Assembly (NCBI RefSeq): GCF_030436115.1
Contig: NZ_CP129414.1
Span: 1 to 64,000 of the forward strand
DNA from: Borrelia sp. P9F1
GTDB lineage: Bacteria > Spirochaetota > Spirochaetia > Borreliales > Borreliaceae
Direction of reading: 5' to 3'
Length of the DNA: 64,000 nucleotides
In this document: positions 17,129-25,140 of the stretch, one piece after another
Position numbering within the stretch: the first letter of the stretch is position 1
Layout: the number at the start of each line of letters is the position of its first letter
The notes under the pieces: model-generated
What the model saw: the letters and a program-made list of their open reading frames with translations, nothing else
Told to the model about the DNA's origin: nothing
Database searches by the model: none
Program-made: the position numbers and the translations under genes

Positions 17129-17953
17129 CTATTGATTGTAAAGTTTAAAATCAGGCGCTAACTTTTCTATACCCGGATTTTTTTTCATTACTTCCTCTAT
17201 CAATCGAGTCAGATAGCTTGAGTTAAGCGAAATATTGTATTCTGTAATACTGCCTGTTGTACTGTCTTTGACTTTTATTTTAGCTTTTACATTTTGAAGT
17301 TTAGTAAGAGCAGGGATTGTTTTATCGTTGCCACACAATACCCCAAATGGATTTGAGTTTAAATACCCCTCTTCAGATGAAATTTCCTTTGTAGGAATAG
17401 ATAAGGGAATAGAAAAGAAGAAAGAGCTCTGCTCTGAATGTTTTCTTTTATTAAAATCTAGACTAGGATCATCTTCTAGGGTGAAGCTTTCAACTTCCAG
17501 GTTGCCATTGCCATCAGTTACCTCAAACAGCACAAGTGGCATAGTGTATTTGGTAAATTGTCCATTTAACTTAACAGGGCTTATTGAGTATGAGTATCTA
17601 ATCTTACTCTCAAGTTCTGGGATAGGCTTTCCATCAGCTGCCTTGATGCCTACGGCTTTAGTTTTAATCCAAGTTACATTGCTTGAAATGAAAGCAAGAG
17701 CTGTAACCTTTTTAGAGCCTTCTAAAGTCTCATATTTTTCTTCTACCTCTTGTTTTGGAGAATTTGCTACCAATGAGTCAGATTGTTCGGCTTCCTTGTT
17801 TTTCTTTAAGGAAAGAATAGCAACAGAATTGCTTGGCATGGGTGATTCTGATTTTTGCCCAATGGTTGTATAAAAAAATTTAATTGCCCTTAAATCACAC
17901 GCAACAAACAACGCTACAATGAGTGTTAGAAATAAATTTCCTAAATTCTTCAT
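17129..17953 (-). CDS. lipoprotein (274 aa), minus strand
   Basis: AAAGGAGGAAG precedes the ATG complementary to 17951-17953. MKNLGNLFLTLIVALFVACDL is a lipoprotein signal with Cys19. After a charged linker (about 45-80) comes a strand-rich domain: WIKTKAVGIKAADGKP, FEVTDGNGNLEVESFTLEDDPS. The C-terminus is helical. It lies divergent from the gene at 18142, with 188 bases between them that must hold both promoters. On Lyme lp54 lipoprotein genes such as BBA32/BBA33 lie in this place after terminase, but homology is not shown. Confidence 0.75.
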   Translation of the reverse strand: MKNLGNLFLTLIVALFVACDLRAIKFFYTTIGQKSESPMPSNSVAILSLKKNKEAEQSDSLVANSPKQEVEEKYETLEGSKKVTALAFISSNVTWIKTKAVGIKAADGKPIPELESKIRYSYSISPVKLNGQFTKYTMPLVLFEVTDGNGNLEVESFTLEDDPSLDFNKRKHSEQSSFFFSIPLSIPTKEISSEEGYLNSNPFGVLCGNDKTIPALTKLQNVKAKIKVKDSTTGSITEYNISLNSSYLTRLIEEVMKKNPGIEKLAPDFKLYNQ

Positions 17954-18141
17954 ATCTTCCTCCTTTTAAGCCCTTATCCATACCTTCCCCAAGCTCATGC
18001 TCGTCCCAAATTGACTCAAGGGTAATTCAAATTAAAAAGATTTCAATGAAATTAATGTTTATAAGCTAATTTTGTTATTGCATATAAAGAGCTTAGCTAT
18101 TGCTAGTCGGCAGGGAGGTTCTTGTATGTTATAGTTGAGGA

Positions 18142-18744
18142 ATGAAGATCGCATTGTTAGGCCTAATTTTATCTACAGTATCTATTGTCTTCTTAAGTTT
18201 TACCTTGGTTTTAGTCAATGTCTTTGGGGGGTCTTCTTTAGCTTCTTCAGAAGAGATTGAGATTATCAATCAAAGTAATACAGATGCAGTTAAGTTTAAG
18301 ATTGTCTTGGCAAATCCGTCAGGCTCTGTTGCTATTGTTTATGATTACAAGGATGCGGATAAAAGATTTTACCTAGATTTTAAGATTGTAACAGACAAAG
18401 AACCCCTCGGACTTGAGGGTGTTTTTCTTAATAACACAGCGATTGATTGGGAAGTTTTGCTTGCTTCTAATGACCAACTAAAATTTGAAGGTGATCGGTA
18501 TATTTTAAGTTTTGACGATTCAATATCGCAGACGGGTTTTTTAGTTAACTTTGATCCTCGGGATGGGTATTTAAAGCTAGCAGAATTTGCAAAAGGCGAT
18601 GGGATTAAATTTTGTGTTAAATGTGTTCAGATAAGAACAGGCGTAGCACTAAATATTCCCTTCAATATAAGTGTAGAGGGAGCTAGAAAATTCTTTGACC
18701 TTATTGAACAGTACGGTGAGAATGTTGAGGGATTTTTGAGTTAA
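18142..18744 (+). CDS. secreted or membrane-anchored protein, first gene of cassette copy 1 (200 aa)
   Basis: TGAGGA precedes ATG 18142. The N-terminus has one long hydrophobic stretch (residues 3-30, LLGLILSTVSIVFLSFTLVLVNVF) without a Cys, so it is a signal anchor or a cleaved signal peptide. The rest is strand-rich (VAIVYDYKDADKRFYLDFKI) and ends with a helix (ARKFFDLIEQYG). Layout and the ending resemble the gene at 31552 (LLRFIESIE), which is likewise followed by the partner gene. Twenty-eight bases separate it from its partner at 18773. Confidence 0.65.
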   Translation: MKIALLGLILSTVSIVFLSFTLVLVNVFGGSSLASSEEIEIINQSNTDAVKFKIVLANPSGSVAIVYDYKDADKRFYLDFKIVTDKEPLGLEGVFLNNTAIDWEVLLASNDQLKFEGDRYILSFDDSISQTGFLVNFDPRDGYLKLAEFAKGDGIKFCVKCVQIRTGVALNIPFNISVEGARKFFDLIEQYGENVEGFLS

Positions 18745-18772
18745 TTTTGCAAAGTTATTCATCGGAGAGCGC

Positions 18773-19432
18773 ATGAGTGCTATTAAACATATTTCATTAA
18801 TAATACTTGCTGTGTTATTCGTGTCTTGTTTTGCAATCCTTATGGTATTGCTTAACATATTTACAAATACGGATAGTGCTAAGGAAGGGATATATTATTC
18901 CGATAGCTCAAGTGACGATGTTATTATGATTAGATCTTATTTCCAAGAATTTGAGTCTGGTAGTATCAGGAGTATCTTCTTTAAGAAATTAGATGTAAAT
19001 CTAAGCTCTGAGAGTTTTAAGGGCTTAGATGAGCAAGGAAAGCGCAATTTAATAGATTCTTATCCATCTTACTTCTTGGAGTTCGTTGTAATCAATAATG
19101 GGTTTCTAATGAATTTTAAAAATGTAATCTTTAATGAACTGGATGCTAGGCTATATAAACAACACCATATGGTTGAACCGGATTTTGGGACAGCAAGTGT
19201 AGCATATTTTCAGATTGGTAATGGTGATGTCGGTGACAAGAATTTAGGACAATACCCAGTACGGGTAGTAAATGTTTTCAAAATTGCATTCAACGACGCT
19301 TTATTTAACTCCTTAGTTAAGCAAGAAATGTTAAAATTTACTTTAGTTACTCATGATAATAAAGAGTATATTTTAAAAACTGATAATTTTTTATCCAAAT
19401 ATGATTTTAAAACTCCCGCAAAAACTAGATAA
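18773..19432 (+). CDS. lipoprotein-like partner protein, second gene of cassette copy 1 (219 aa)
   Basis: CGGAGAG precedes ATG 18773. MSAIKHISLIILAVLFVSCFA offers a lipobox (VSC, Cys19), but the hydrophobic stretch runs on to residue 32, so a membrane anchor is also possible. The core shares with the gene at 32110 the motifs NFKNVIF-LDA, KF-LV-HD, EY and NFL-K-DF, showing common descent. The two proteins of the cassette probably work together, but no function is known. Confidence 0.7.
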   Translation: MSAIKHISLIILAVLFVSCFAILMVLLNIFTNTDSAKEGIYYSDSSSDDVIMIRSYFQEFESGSIRSIFFKKLDVNLSSESFKGLDEQGKRNLIDSYPSYFLEFVVINNGFLMNFKNVIFNELDARLYKQHHMVEPDFGTASVAYFQIGNGDVGDKNLGQYPVRVVNVFKIAFNDALFNSLVKQEMLKFTLVTHDNKEYILKTDNFLSKYDFKTPAKTR

Positions 19433-19861
19433 CTCTCTTTCAAATAAACAGATAAGATTTACTAAGAGATTTAATTAACACTATTAATCAATATAAATCT
19501 ATGACGAAAATATGAAATTTAATTTAAATATATACATTTTGCTATAACCTTGTTCTAAGGTATGAGGAAAGTATTAGGGGATCTCGGTTTCCTAATATTC
19601 CCTCGGTAACTTTATCTGTCTTTTATTCTACTCCAGTATTTTTGTTTATCTTTGATTTTAGCGTGCCTCCAATCTTTAATGTGCAATCTACTGCGTTGGG
19701 AAATTTTCCCGGGTTACAAAGTTGGGGCCAATTTTTCAAAAATAATTAGAAAAATATAGAGAGACATATTTTCTTATATAGTAAATATATTAAGAAGTGA
19801 ACTGCGAGCAAGCAAGATTAATTTTTTTCAAAAAACTTGATTTTTACTAATTTTAAGCTAC
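19433..19861. other. intergenic region with an open but startless frame
   Basis: A dyad (GAGGAAAGTATTAGG at 19564-19578 against CCTAATATTCCCTC at 19591-19604) probably terminates the preceding gene. From about 19562 to 19749 one frame stays open and reads coding-like (VPPIFNVQSTALGNFPG, QSWGQFFKNN) but has neither start nor ribosome binding site; it may be a remnant or chance. Confidence 0.35.
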
Positions 19862-19871
19862 AATATTTAGT

Positions 19872-19893
19872 CTTAGTTTGTAATGAAACTAAG
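19872..19893 (+). promoter_or_regulatory. array-1 operator-like inverted repeat, copy 1
   Basis: CTTAGTTT (19872-19879) and AAACTAAG (19886-19893) are exact complements. A second small dyad, AAGTAA/TTACTT, lies at 19912-19925. This is the diverged first copy of a dyad found before most members of the lipoprotein array. Confidence 0.65.
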
Positions 19894-19961
19894 TAAGTAA
19901 CAGTAACAATAAAGTAATGTTACTTAATAGTAACAATTACAAAAGTAATAAGGAGAGTGAA

Positions 19962-20930
19962 ATGAAGAAGATTAATATAATGCTGTCTCTAGTATTAACA
20001 GTAGCTTTGGTGGGCTCTTGTAATCTAGGCAAGTTTGACGATGCTGGTACAACACCAGAGGATACAAAAACTTTAGCTACAAAACCGTTGCAAGGTGAAA
20101 CAGCTCCAGAACAGGCTGAAGTAAAGACAGCCGATGGCGGATTGGCAGACGATGTAGAAGAAAGATTAGTAGATGTTGTGGGTGAGGTTACACAAGCGGA
20201 CAATAAGGAAGTAGCAGACGATGCAAACAATGCAGAGGAAGTAGCAGACAAGGATGAAAATGCAGAAGAAGGAGCCAACGTGAATGTGGATGGCGTTGTA
20301 AAGGCAGTAGGTGAAGCTGGGAAAGCAGATGATGCAGATCAAGCAAAGAAAGCTAAAGAAGATGCGCAAAGAGCAGCAGCGGCAAAAGCAGAAGCTGAGA
20401 AAGCTTTCAGGACATTTAAGGCTAGGATAAGTAAATACAAAAGAGGATTGGAAAGCCTTAAGACAAAGTTTGACAAACTAGCATCAAAAACTGAAGTGGA
20501 AATACCCCCACAGATAAGAAGTGTGACAACAGCAGATAAGGATAAAATTCATGCAAGTCTAGGATACAATAATGCCGTAAATCAAGATTTAAACAAAGCA
20601 ATTAGGGCATTACAGCTTGGTGGTGGCAGTAAGGACGAAGAAATAAAAATAGTATCCGATTTACTTAAAATGTTAGTTGACCTTGATGATGCTACTAAAA
20701 AGATATTTGAAGATCTTTTAAGAGATAATATTCTTGAGCAAATTAAGAGCGATAAGAGTAAAATCGACGAAATTGATAAAATGGATAAAATGTTTGATTC
20801 ATTTACTAGACCAAGAAGTGCTTTCGTAAGAAATGTGCAAAAGATAATAAAGACAGCAGCAACGAAGAGGGATGCGGCAAGTGTGAAAGCAGAATTAAAG
20901 AAGATTATTGAGCTTGCGACTCAGCCCTAG
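19962..20930 (+). CDS. PFam54-like surface lipoprotein, array 1 member 1 (322 aa)
   Basis: ATG 19962 is chosen because AAGGAGAG precedes it. MKKINIMLSLVLTVALVGSCNLGK is a lipoprotein signal with Cys20. Residues 25-150 are an Ala/Asp/Glu-rich linker; the C-terminal half is helical with the family markers HASLGYNN, LLKMLVDLDDATKKIF and LEQIKSDKSKIDE. The pattern resembles the CspA/BbCRASP-1 (PFam54) family of Lyme Borrelia, several of which bind complement factor H or other host proteins; here that is only a possibility. It has the longest linker of this array and its own terminator. Confidence 0.75.
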   Translation: MKKINIMLSLVLTVALVGSCNLGKFDDAGTTPEDTKTLATKPLQGETAPEQAEVKTADGGLADDVEERLVDVVGEVTQADNKEVADDANNAEEVADKDENAEEGANVNVDGVVKAVGEAGKADDADQAKKAKEDAQRAAAAKAEAEKAFRTFKARISKYKRGLESLKTKFDKLASKTEVEIPPQIRSVTTADKDKIHASLGYNNAVNQDLNKAIRALQLGGGSKDEEIKIVSDLLKMLVDLDDATKKIFEDLLRDNILEQIKSDKSKIDEIDKMDKMFDSFTRPRSAFVRNVQKIIKTAATKRDAASVKAELKKIIELATQP

Positions 20931-20984
20931 TTTTACTCTAACCAGTGCTGAATTAGAGCATCAAATTAATTTTACTAAATCTAA

Positions 20985-21010
20985 AAAGGCCATAAATAAA
21001 CATGGCCTTT
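20985..21010 (+). terminator. array-1 terminator, copy 1
   Basis: AAAGGCCAT (20985-20993) pairs with ATGGCCTTT (21002-21010). The same AAGGCCAT/ATGGCCTT core ends most genes of the array. Confidence 0.8.
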
Positions 21011-21147
21011 ACTTATTCCATTCTCTACTTCTGCATCCATCTTAGCCACCAAACTCCAAAGTTAATAATTAATATTTAAAGTTTAAACACAAGAGTAAGC
21101 TTTAAATTTCCACAGAAATTAGAATTTTACTAATTTAGGATATAGTC

Positions 21148-21167
21148 TTAGTTTGTAATTAAACTAA
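21148..21167 (+). promoter_or_regulatory. array-1 operator-like inverted repeat before the truncated paralogue
   Basis: TTAGTTT (21148-21154) and AAACTAA (21161-21167) flank GTAATT. The promoter area is kept although the start of the gene that follows has been lost. Confidence 0.55.
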
Positions 21168-21214
21168 AAATAACATTATAAATGGATAAGGTTATTTTTT
21201 AGTCATGATAGTAA

Positions 21215-21721
21215 AATAAAATTTCAATTCCTAATCAAATAATAAAAGCAATAAATTTAGAAGAAGCAGATAAGGATAAGATTCATGCAAGTCTAGGTTA
21301 CGACAGCAACACACATGCAAATTTAAATACTGCAATTGCTGCATTAGGCCTTTATTCTGCTCAAGTTAAGGAAGAAGAATTAAAAATTAAAGAAGAAGAA
21401 TTAAAAATGGTTGCCTATTTATTATGGCTGTTAGTTGCTCTTGATGACACCACCAACTATATGTTGAATAAGTTATTATCAGACGAGATGCTTGAAGAAA
21501 TTAAGAGCGACAAAGATGCTCGAGCAAGATCTGTAGCAGAGCTTGATAAATTTATTGGTGCAAGATATGCGTTTATTAGAATTGCTCAAAAGGCATCAGA
21601 AGCAGCTGCCAAGGCATTTGCAAACAAAAAGGATGCTACAAGCGTGAAGAGAGTGAAGGCAGAACTAAAGAAGATCATTGATGCAGCTACTAGCCCTACT
21701 CCACCCAGTTTTACTGAGTAG
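21215..21721 (+). pseudogene. array-1 PFam54-like paralogue lacking signal peptide and N-terminal half
   Basis: The frame is open from 21215 (after TAA at 21212) to the stop at 21719-21721. It begins within the conserved domain: ISIPNQI, then EEADKDKIHASLGYDSN, and continues with LLVALDDTTNYMLNKLL to the normal C-terminus. No start codon with a ribosome binding site, no lipobox and no linker remain, although the operator-like dyad is still present about 60 bases upstream. An internal ATG at 21407 would give 104 residues without a signal. The simplest reading is a deletion of roughly the first 150 codons. A tandem KEEELKI repeat is present. Confidence 0.75.
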
Positions 21722-21923
21722 GCTATCACAATACAATTAAATCAATTAAATTTGTCATAAGATGATAGGGGTCATAGTAATGTGGCCTCTATTCGTTTTT
21801 ATTCACCTTTCTACTACTTATGCTTACCTTTTCCATTATCACTTTCTCCCCACAAAATAAATATTTAGCATTTATTAAAAGAGAAGTAACAAGTAAATTT
21901 TTTCAAAAAACTAGATTTTTTTA

Positions 21924-21982
21924 ATTCTTAGTTTATAATATGTATTAAAGAATATTAGTCTTAACTAAGAATATTCTTTAAT
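21924..21982 (+). promoter_or_regulatory. array-1 operator-like double inverted repeat with promoter
   Basis: Two interleaved exact dyads: ATTCTTAGTT (21924-21933) with AACTAAGAAT (21963-21972), and ATTAAAGAATATT (21944-21956) with AATATTCTTTAAT (21970-21982). A TATAAT -10 box (21934-21939) sits at the edge of the first left arm. Alternative pairing of the two dyads is possible. Confidence 0.7.
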
Positions 21983-22007
21983 AATGATAATAAAAAAGGA
22001 GAATAAA

Positions 22008-22820
22008 GTGAAAAAATTCAGTATTATGTTTTTTCTAGTATTAGTAGTAGCTTTGGTTGCTTGTAAGCAAGAAGAACCAGGTAACGGTGGTGCAGGTGCA
22101 GGAGATCAACCACAAGCAGATGGATCAGGTGGTAAAGAGCTTACACCAGAGCAAATAGCAGCAGCAAAGAAAGAAAAGGACGCAGCAGAGGCTGAAAAGC
22201 TAGCAAGGGAAAAAGCGCTTACTGCGTTGAAAGACGAGTTAACAAAATACAAGAAAACAATGGCTGATGCAAAGAAAGCGTTTGATGCAAAAACTGGGAA
22301 AAATGAAGTGACAGTTCCTTCTGGATTAACTGGTGTTACAGCCGCAGACAAGGAAAAAATCCAATCAAGTTTAGGTTACAATGATGATACACACAAGGAA
22401 TTAAATGATACAATTACGGCATTAAATCTTACTAGTGGCGGTAAGGATGCAGAAAAGAAGACAGTGAGCGATGTACTTAAGATGTTAGTTGACCTTGACG
22501 ACGCTACTAAAAAGATATTGGATGAGCATTTGAAAGCCGAAAACTTAGCAAAAATTGAGAATGACAAGACTAAGATCGAAAAGGCCGATAAAGAACTTAA
22601 GGCATTTATTGCATCAAGAGATGCATTTATCGCAAGTGCTCAAAAGACAATAAAAGCAGCGGAAGCAGCTAAAGCCACTGCAGCAAATGCAAAGAGAGAA
22701 TTGGACAAAATTGCTGACAAGACAAAGAATACCGCTAAAGCCGATGAAACTGGATACTATCATGTTACAGTTAAAGCTATTGAGAAGAATGCAACAGCAC
22801 TTGAAGATTTAGTTAAGTAA
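22008..22820 (+). CDS. PFam54-like surface lipoprotein, array 1 member 3 (270 aa)
   Basis: GTG 22008 is preceded by AAGGAGAATAAA. MKKFSIMFFLVLVVALVACKQ is a lipoprotein signal with Cys19. A Gly/Pro-rich spacer (about 20-45) leads to a helical body: EKIQSSLGYNDD, VLKMLVDLDDATKKILDEHL, and LKAFIASRDAFIASA, ending in YYHVTVKAIEKN. These blocks recur in the genes at 23086, 24101 and 25141. It is a single-gene unit with its own operator-like dyad and terminator. A surface role in host interaction is likely by family, ligand unknown. Confidence 0.8.
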   Translation: MKKFSIMFFLVLVVALVACKQEEPGNGGAGAGDQPQADGSGGKELTPEQIAAAKKEKDAAEAEKLAREKALTALKDELTKYKKTMADAKKAFDAKTGKNEVTVPSGLTGVTAADKEKIQSSLGYNDDTHKELNDTITALNLTSGGKDAEKKTVSDVLKMLVDLDDATKKILDEHLKAENLAKIENDKTKIEKADKELKAFIASRDAFIASAQKTIKAAEAAKATAANAKRELDKIADKTKNTAKADETGYYHVTVKAIEKNATALEDLVK

Positions 22821-22843
22821 CAACTTTAGTTAAAACTAGAATT

Positions 22844-22865
22844 AAAGGCCATATTTATGGCCTTT
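22844..22865 (+). terminator. array-1 terminator, copy 2
   Basis: AAAGGCCAT (22844-22852) pairs with ATGGCCTTT (22857-22865), loop ATTT, followed by TTT. Confidence 0.88.
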
Positions 22866-22995
22866 TTTCATTTTTATCCCTTGTTGCCTTTTATATTTTG
22901 CAACCCCTGCACTTTCTAACCTTTAAAATTTAGCATTTATTAAAAGAGAAGTAACAAGTAAATTTTTTCAAAAAACTAGATTCTAGATTTTTTTA

Positions 22996-23044
22996 ATTCT
23001 TAGTTTATAATATGTATTAAAGAGAATTGTTATAAACTAAGAAT
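22996..23044 (+). promoter_or_regulatory. array-1 operator-like inverted repeat, 15-bp arms
   Basis: ATTCTTAGTTTATAA (22996-23010) is the exact complement of 23030-23044. The left arm contains most of the TATAAT box (23007-23012), so a protein bound here would cover the promoter. Confidence 0.75.
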
Positions 23045-23085
23045 ATTCATTAGTAATGATAGTAGAAAATAAAAAGGAGAATAAA

Positions 23086-23880
23086 GTGAAAAAATTCAGT
23101 ATTGTCTTTTACCTGGTATTAATAATATCTTTGGTTGCTTGTGATCAGGAAACGCAAGGTAACAGTGTCACACCAGGGCCAGGGAACCAACCACAGGCAG
23201 ATGGATCAGGTAGTAAAGAGCTCGCACCAGAGCAAATAGCAGAGGCTGAAAAGCTAGCAAGGGAAACGGCGCTTACTGCATTGAAAGACAAGATAACGAC
23301 ATACAAGAAGAAAATGGCTGATGAAAAAGAAGCTCATGGTAAGATAGGCACATCAAAAAATGAAGTGGACATTTCGGATGAGTTAACTGGTTTTACAAAA
23401 GACACAGACAGTGCTAGAATACATGCAAGCCTAGGTTATGATAATGAGCTAATAGGAAAGTTAAACAACTTAATTATGGGTTTAAGTACTGGTGGTAGTA
23501 TTCCTGCCGAAGAAATAAAGAAAGTGACCAATGCGTTTAATATGTTAATTGAGCTTGATGATACTACTAACAAGATATTAGATGAGCATTTGAAAGCCGA
23601 AAACTTAGCAAAAATAGAGAAAGACAAGGCTAAGATCGATACTGCTACTAGAGAGCTTAATGCGTTTATTGCATCAAGAGATGCCTTTATTGCAAGTATT
23701 AAAAAGTCCATAGAGGCGGTATTAGCTAACAATAGCACCGCAGACGATGCAAAGGCGGAATTGAAAAAGATTGCTGACCAAACAAAAACTAACGCTAAAG
23801 CCGGTGAATCTGGATACTATCATAGTACAGTTAAAGCTATTGAGAAGAATGAGAAAGCACTTGCAGAATTAGTTAAGTAA
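23086..23880 (+). CDS. PFam54-like surface lipoprotein, array 1 member 4 (264 aa)
   Basis: GTG 23086 follows AAGGAGAATAAA. MKKFSIVFYLVLIISLVACDQE gives lipidated Cys19. It shares the spacer ADGSG-KEL-PEQIA with the member at 22008 and the helical blocks ARIHASLGYDNE, MLIELDDTTNKILDEHL and LNAFIASRDAFIAS, ending YYHSTVKAIEKNEKALAELVK. It is the closest relative of the previous gene in both the 5' and 3' parts but differs in the middle. It is a single-gene unit with its own terminator. Confidence 0.8.
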   Translation: MKKFSIVFYLVLIISLVACDQETQGNSVTPGPGNQPQADGSGSKELAPEQIAEAEKLARETALTALKDKITTYKKKMADEKEAHGKIGTSKNEVDISDELTGFTKDTDSARIHASLGYDNELIGKLNNLIMGLSTGGSIPAEEIKKVTNAFNMLIELDDTTNKILDEHLKAENLAKIEKDKAKIDTATRELNAFIASRDAFIASIKKSIEAVLANNSTADDAKAELKKIADQTKTNAKAGESGYYHSTVKAIEKNEKALAELVK

Positions 23881-23903
23881 TAACTTTAGTTCAAATTAGA
23901 CTT

Positions 23904-23927
23904 GAAGGCCATAGCAATATGGCCTTC
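23904..23927 (+). terminator. array-1 terminator, copy 3
   Basis: GAAGGCCATA (23904-23913) pairs with TATGGCCTTC (23918-23927), followed by TTTTATT. Confidence 0.88.
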
Positions 23928-23983
23928 TTTTATTCTTATCTTTATGTTCTTCTTTCATTCATTCTTATCACAGAAAAATTTAA

Positions 23984-24051
23984 CTATTATTAGTTTATAT
24001 TTTTATTAAAAAGAATTGTTATATAAAAAGAATTGTTATATAATAGTAATA
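23984..24051 (+). promoter_or_regulatory. degenerate array-1 promoter region with tandem repeat
   Basis: The TTAGTTTATAT half-site (23990-24000) is kept, but the right half is replaced by two tandem copies of AAAAAGAATTGTTATAT (about 24009-24043). The dyad is therefore broken here, unlike at its neighbours. Confidence 0.45.
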
Positions 24052-24100
24052 TTATATGGTGAGAAATATGATGAATAAAGGTAATAAAGAGGAAAGTAAA

Positions 24101-24937
24101 ATGAAAAAGATTAATATTATGTTTTTTTTAGTGTTGGTAATGACTCTAGTTGCTTGTGATCAAGAAATGCAAATAGTTGGTAGGATACTACCAGGAACAA
24201 AGCCAGGACAGACGGGTGCATCTGAAGAGGTATCAGATCAAGAAGTATCATATGAGGGTATGACAGATGAAGAGAGGAAAGTAGCTACCGAGCGATTAAG
24301 GACTGAAACAGCAAAAGCGTTTAAGGCATTAAAAAAGACCAGAGATGACTACAGTAATAAAATTGATAAAGCAATGAAATCTTATTACGCAATAATCGCG
24401 GAGACAAAACACGTAATAGCATACAGAGTGGAAATTCCAGCTGAGGTAAAGGGTTTTACAAAGGAAAAAGACAGTGCTAAGTTTTATGCAAGCCTAGGTT
24501 ATGATCGTGAGCTAATAGAAAAGCTAAACGACTTAATTAGGGGTTTAACTTTTAATGGTCATGTTTCTGCCGAAGACATACAGATAGTTACCGGTATACT
24601 TAAAATGTTAGTTGAGCTTGATGATGCTAACAACAAGATATTGGATGAGCATTTGAATGACGAAAACCTAGCAAAAATAGAGAAAAACAAGACTAAAATC
24701 GATACTGCTACTAAAGAGCTTAATGCATTTATTGCATCAAGAGATGCCTTTATTGCAGGTATTAAAAATTCCATAGAGGTGGTGCATGCATGTGTCTCTA
24801 ATGCTGAGGCAATGGTGGAATTAAACAAGCTTATTGCAACAACTAGCACTACTATAGCAGAGGAAGCTGGATATTGTCATAGTAGAGTTGAAGCAGTGAA
24901 GAAGAATGAGAAAACACTTGCAGGTTTATTTAGTTAA
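24101..24937 (+). CDS. PFam54-like surface lipoprotein, array 1 member 5 (278 aa)
   Basis: ATG 24101 follows AGAGGAAAG and is the start that gives the signal MKKINIMFFLVLVMTLVACDQE (Cys19). The body carries EERKVATERLRTETAKAFKALKK, here in parts, then AKFYASLGYDRE, MLVELDDANNKILDEHL and LNAFIASRDAFIAG. Two stretches are nearly or fully identical to the next gene at DNA level, including the last 132 bases through the terminator (24863-24994). It ends in HSRVEAVKKNEKTLAGLFS. It probably arose by duplication with later gene conversion. Confidence 0.8.
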   Translation: MKKINIMFFLVLVMTLVACDQEMQIVGRILPGTKPGQTGASEEVSDQEVSYEGMTDEERKVATERLRTETAKAFKALKKTRDDYSNKIDKAMKSYYAIIAETKHVIAYRVEIPAEVKGFTKEKDSAKFYASLGYDRELIEKLNDLIRGLTFNGHVSAEDIQIVTGILKMLVELDDANNKILDEHLNDENLAKIEKNKTKIDTATKELNAFIASRDAFIAGIKNSIEVVHACVSNAEAMVELNKLIATTSTTIAEEAGYCHSRVEAVKKNEKTLAGLFS

Positions 24938-24964
24938 GTAATAACTTTGTTTCAAATTAAACCC

Positions 24965-24988
24965 GAAGGCCATAGCAATATGGCCTTC
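24965..24988 (+). terminator. array-1 terminator, copy 4
   Basis: GAAGGCCATA (24965-24974) and TATGGCCTTC (24979-24988), then TTTC. The sequence is identical to the terminator at 26005. Confidence 0.88.
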
Positions 24989-25057
24989 TTTCATCCCAAC
25001 CAAAGAGACCAAAGAGAAGTAGAAATTAAATATTTTACAAGAAACTAGAATTTAACT

Positions 25058-25106
25058 ATTCTTAGTTTATATTCTTTATTAAAGAGAATTGTTATAAACT
25101 AAGAAT
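25058..25106 (+). promoter_or_regulatory. array-1 operator-like inverted repeat, 14-bp arms
   Basis: ATTCTTAGTTTATA (25058-25071) is the exact complement of TATAAACTAAGAAT (25093-25106). A second partial dyad, TATTAAAGAGAAT with AATATTCTTTAATA, overlaps it as in the copy at 21924. Confidence 0.75.
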
Positions 25107-25140
25107 ATTCTTTAATAAAGGTAATAAAAAGGAGAGTAAG

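Noticed and set aside
17328..17873. 181-codon + strand frame
   Set aside because: It lies opposite the lipoprotein gene at 17129-17953, which has a signal peptide, lipobox and ribosome binding site; the + frame has none of these.
16444..17953. The two minus-strand lipoproteins as an operon
   Set aside because: They are more than 300 bases apart, each has its own ribosome binding site, and a hairpin lies between them at about 17044-17078.
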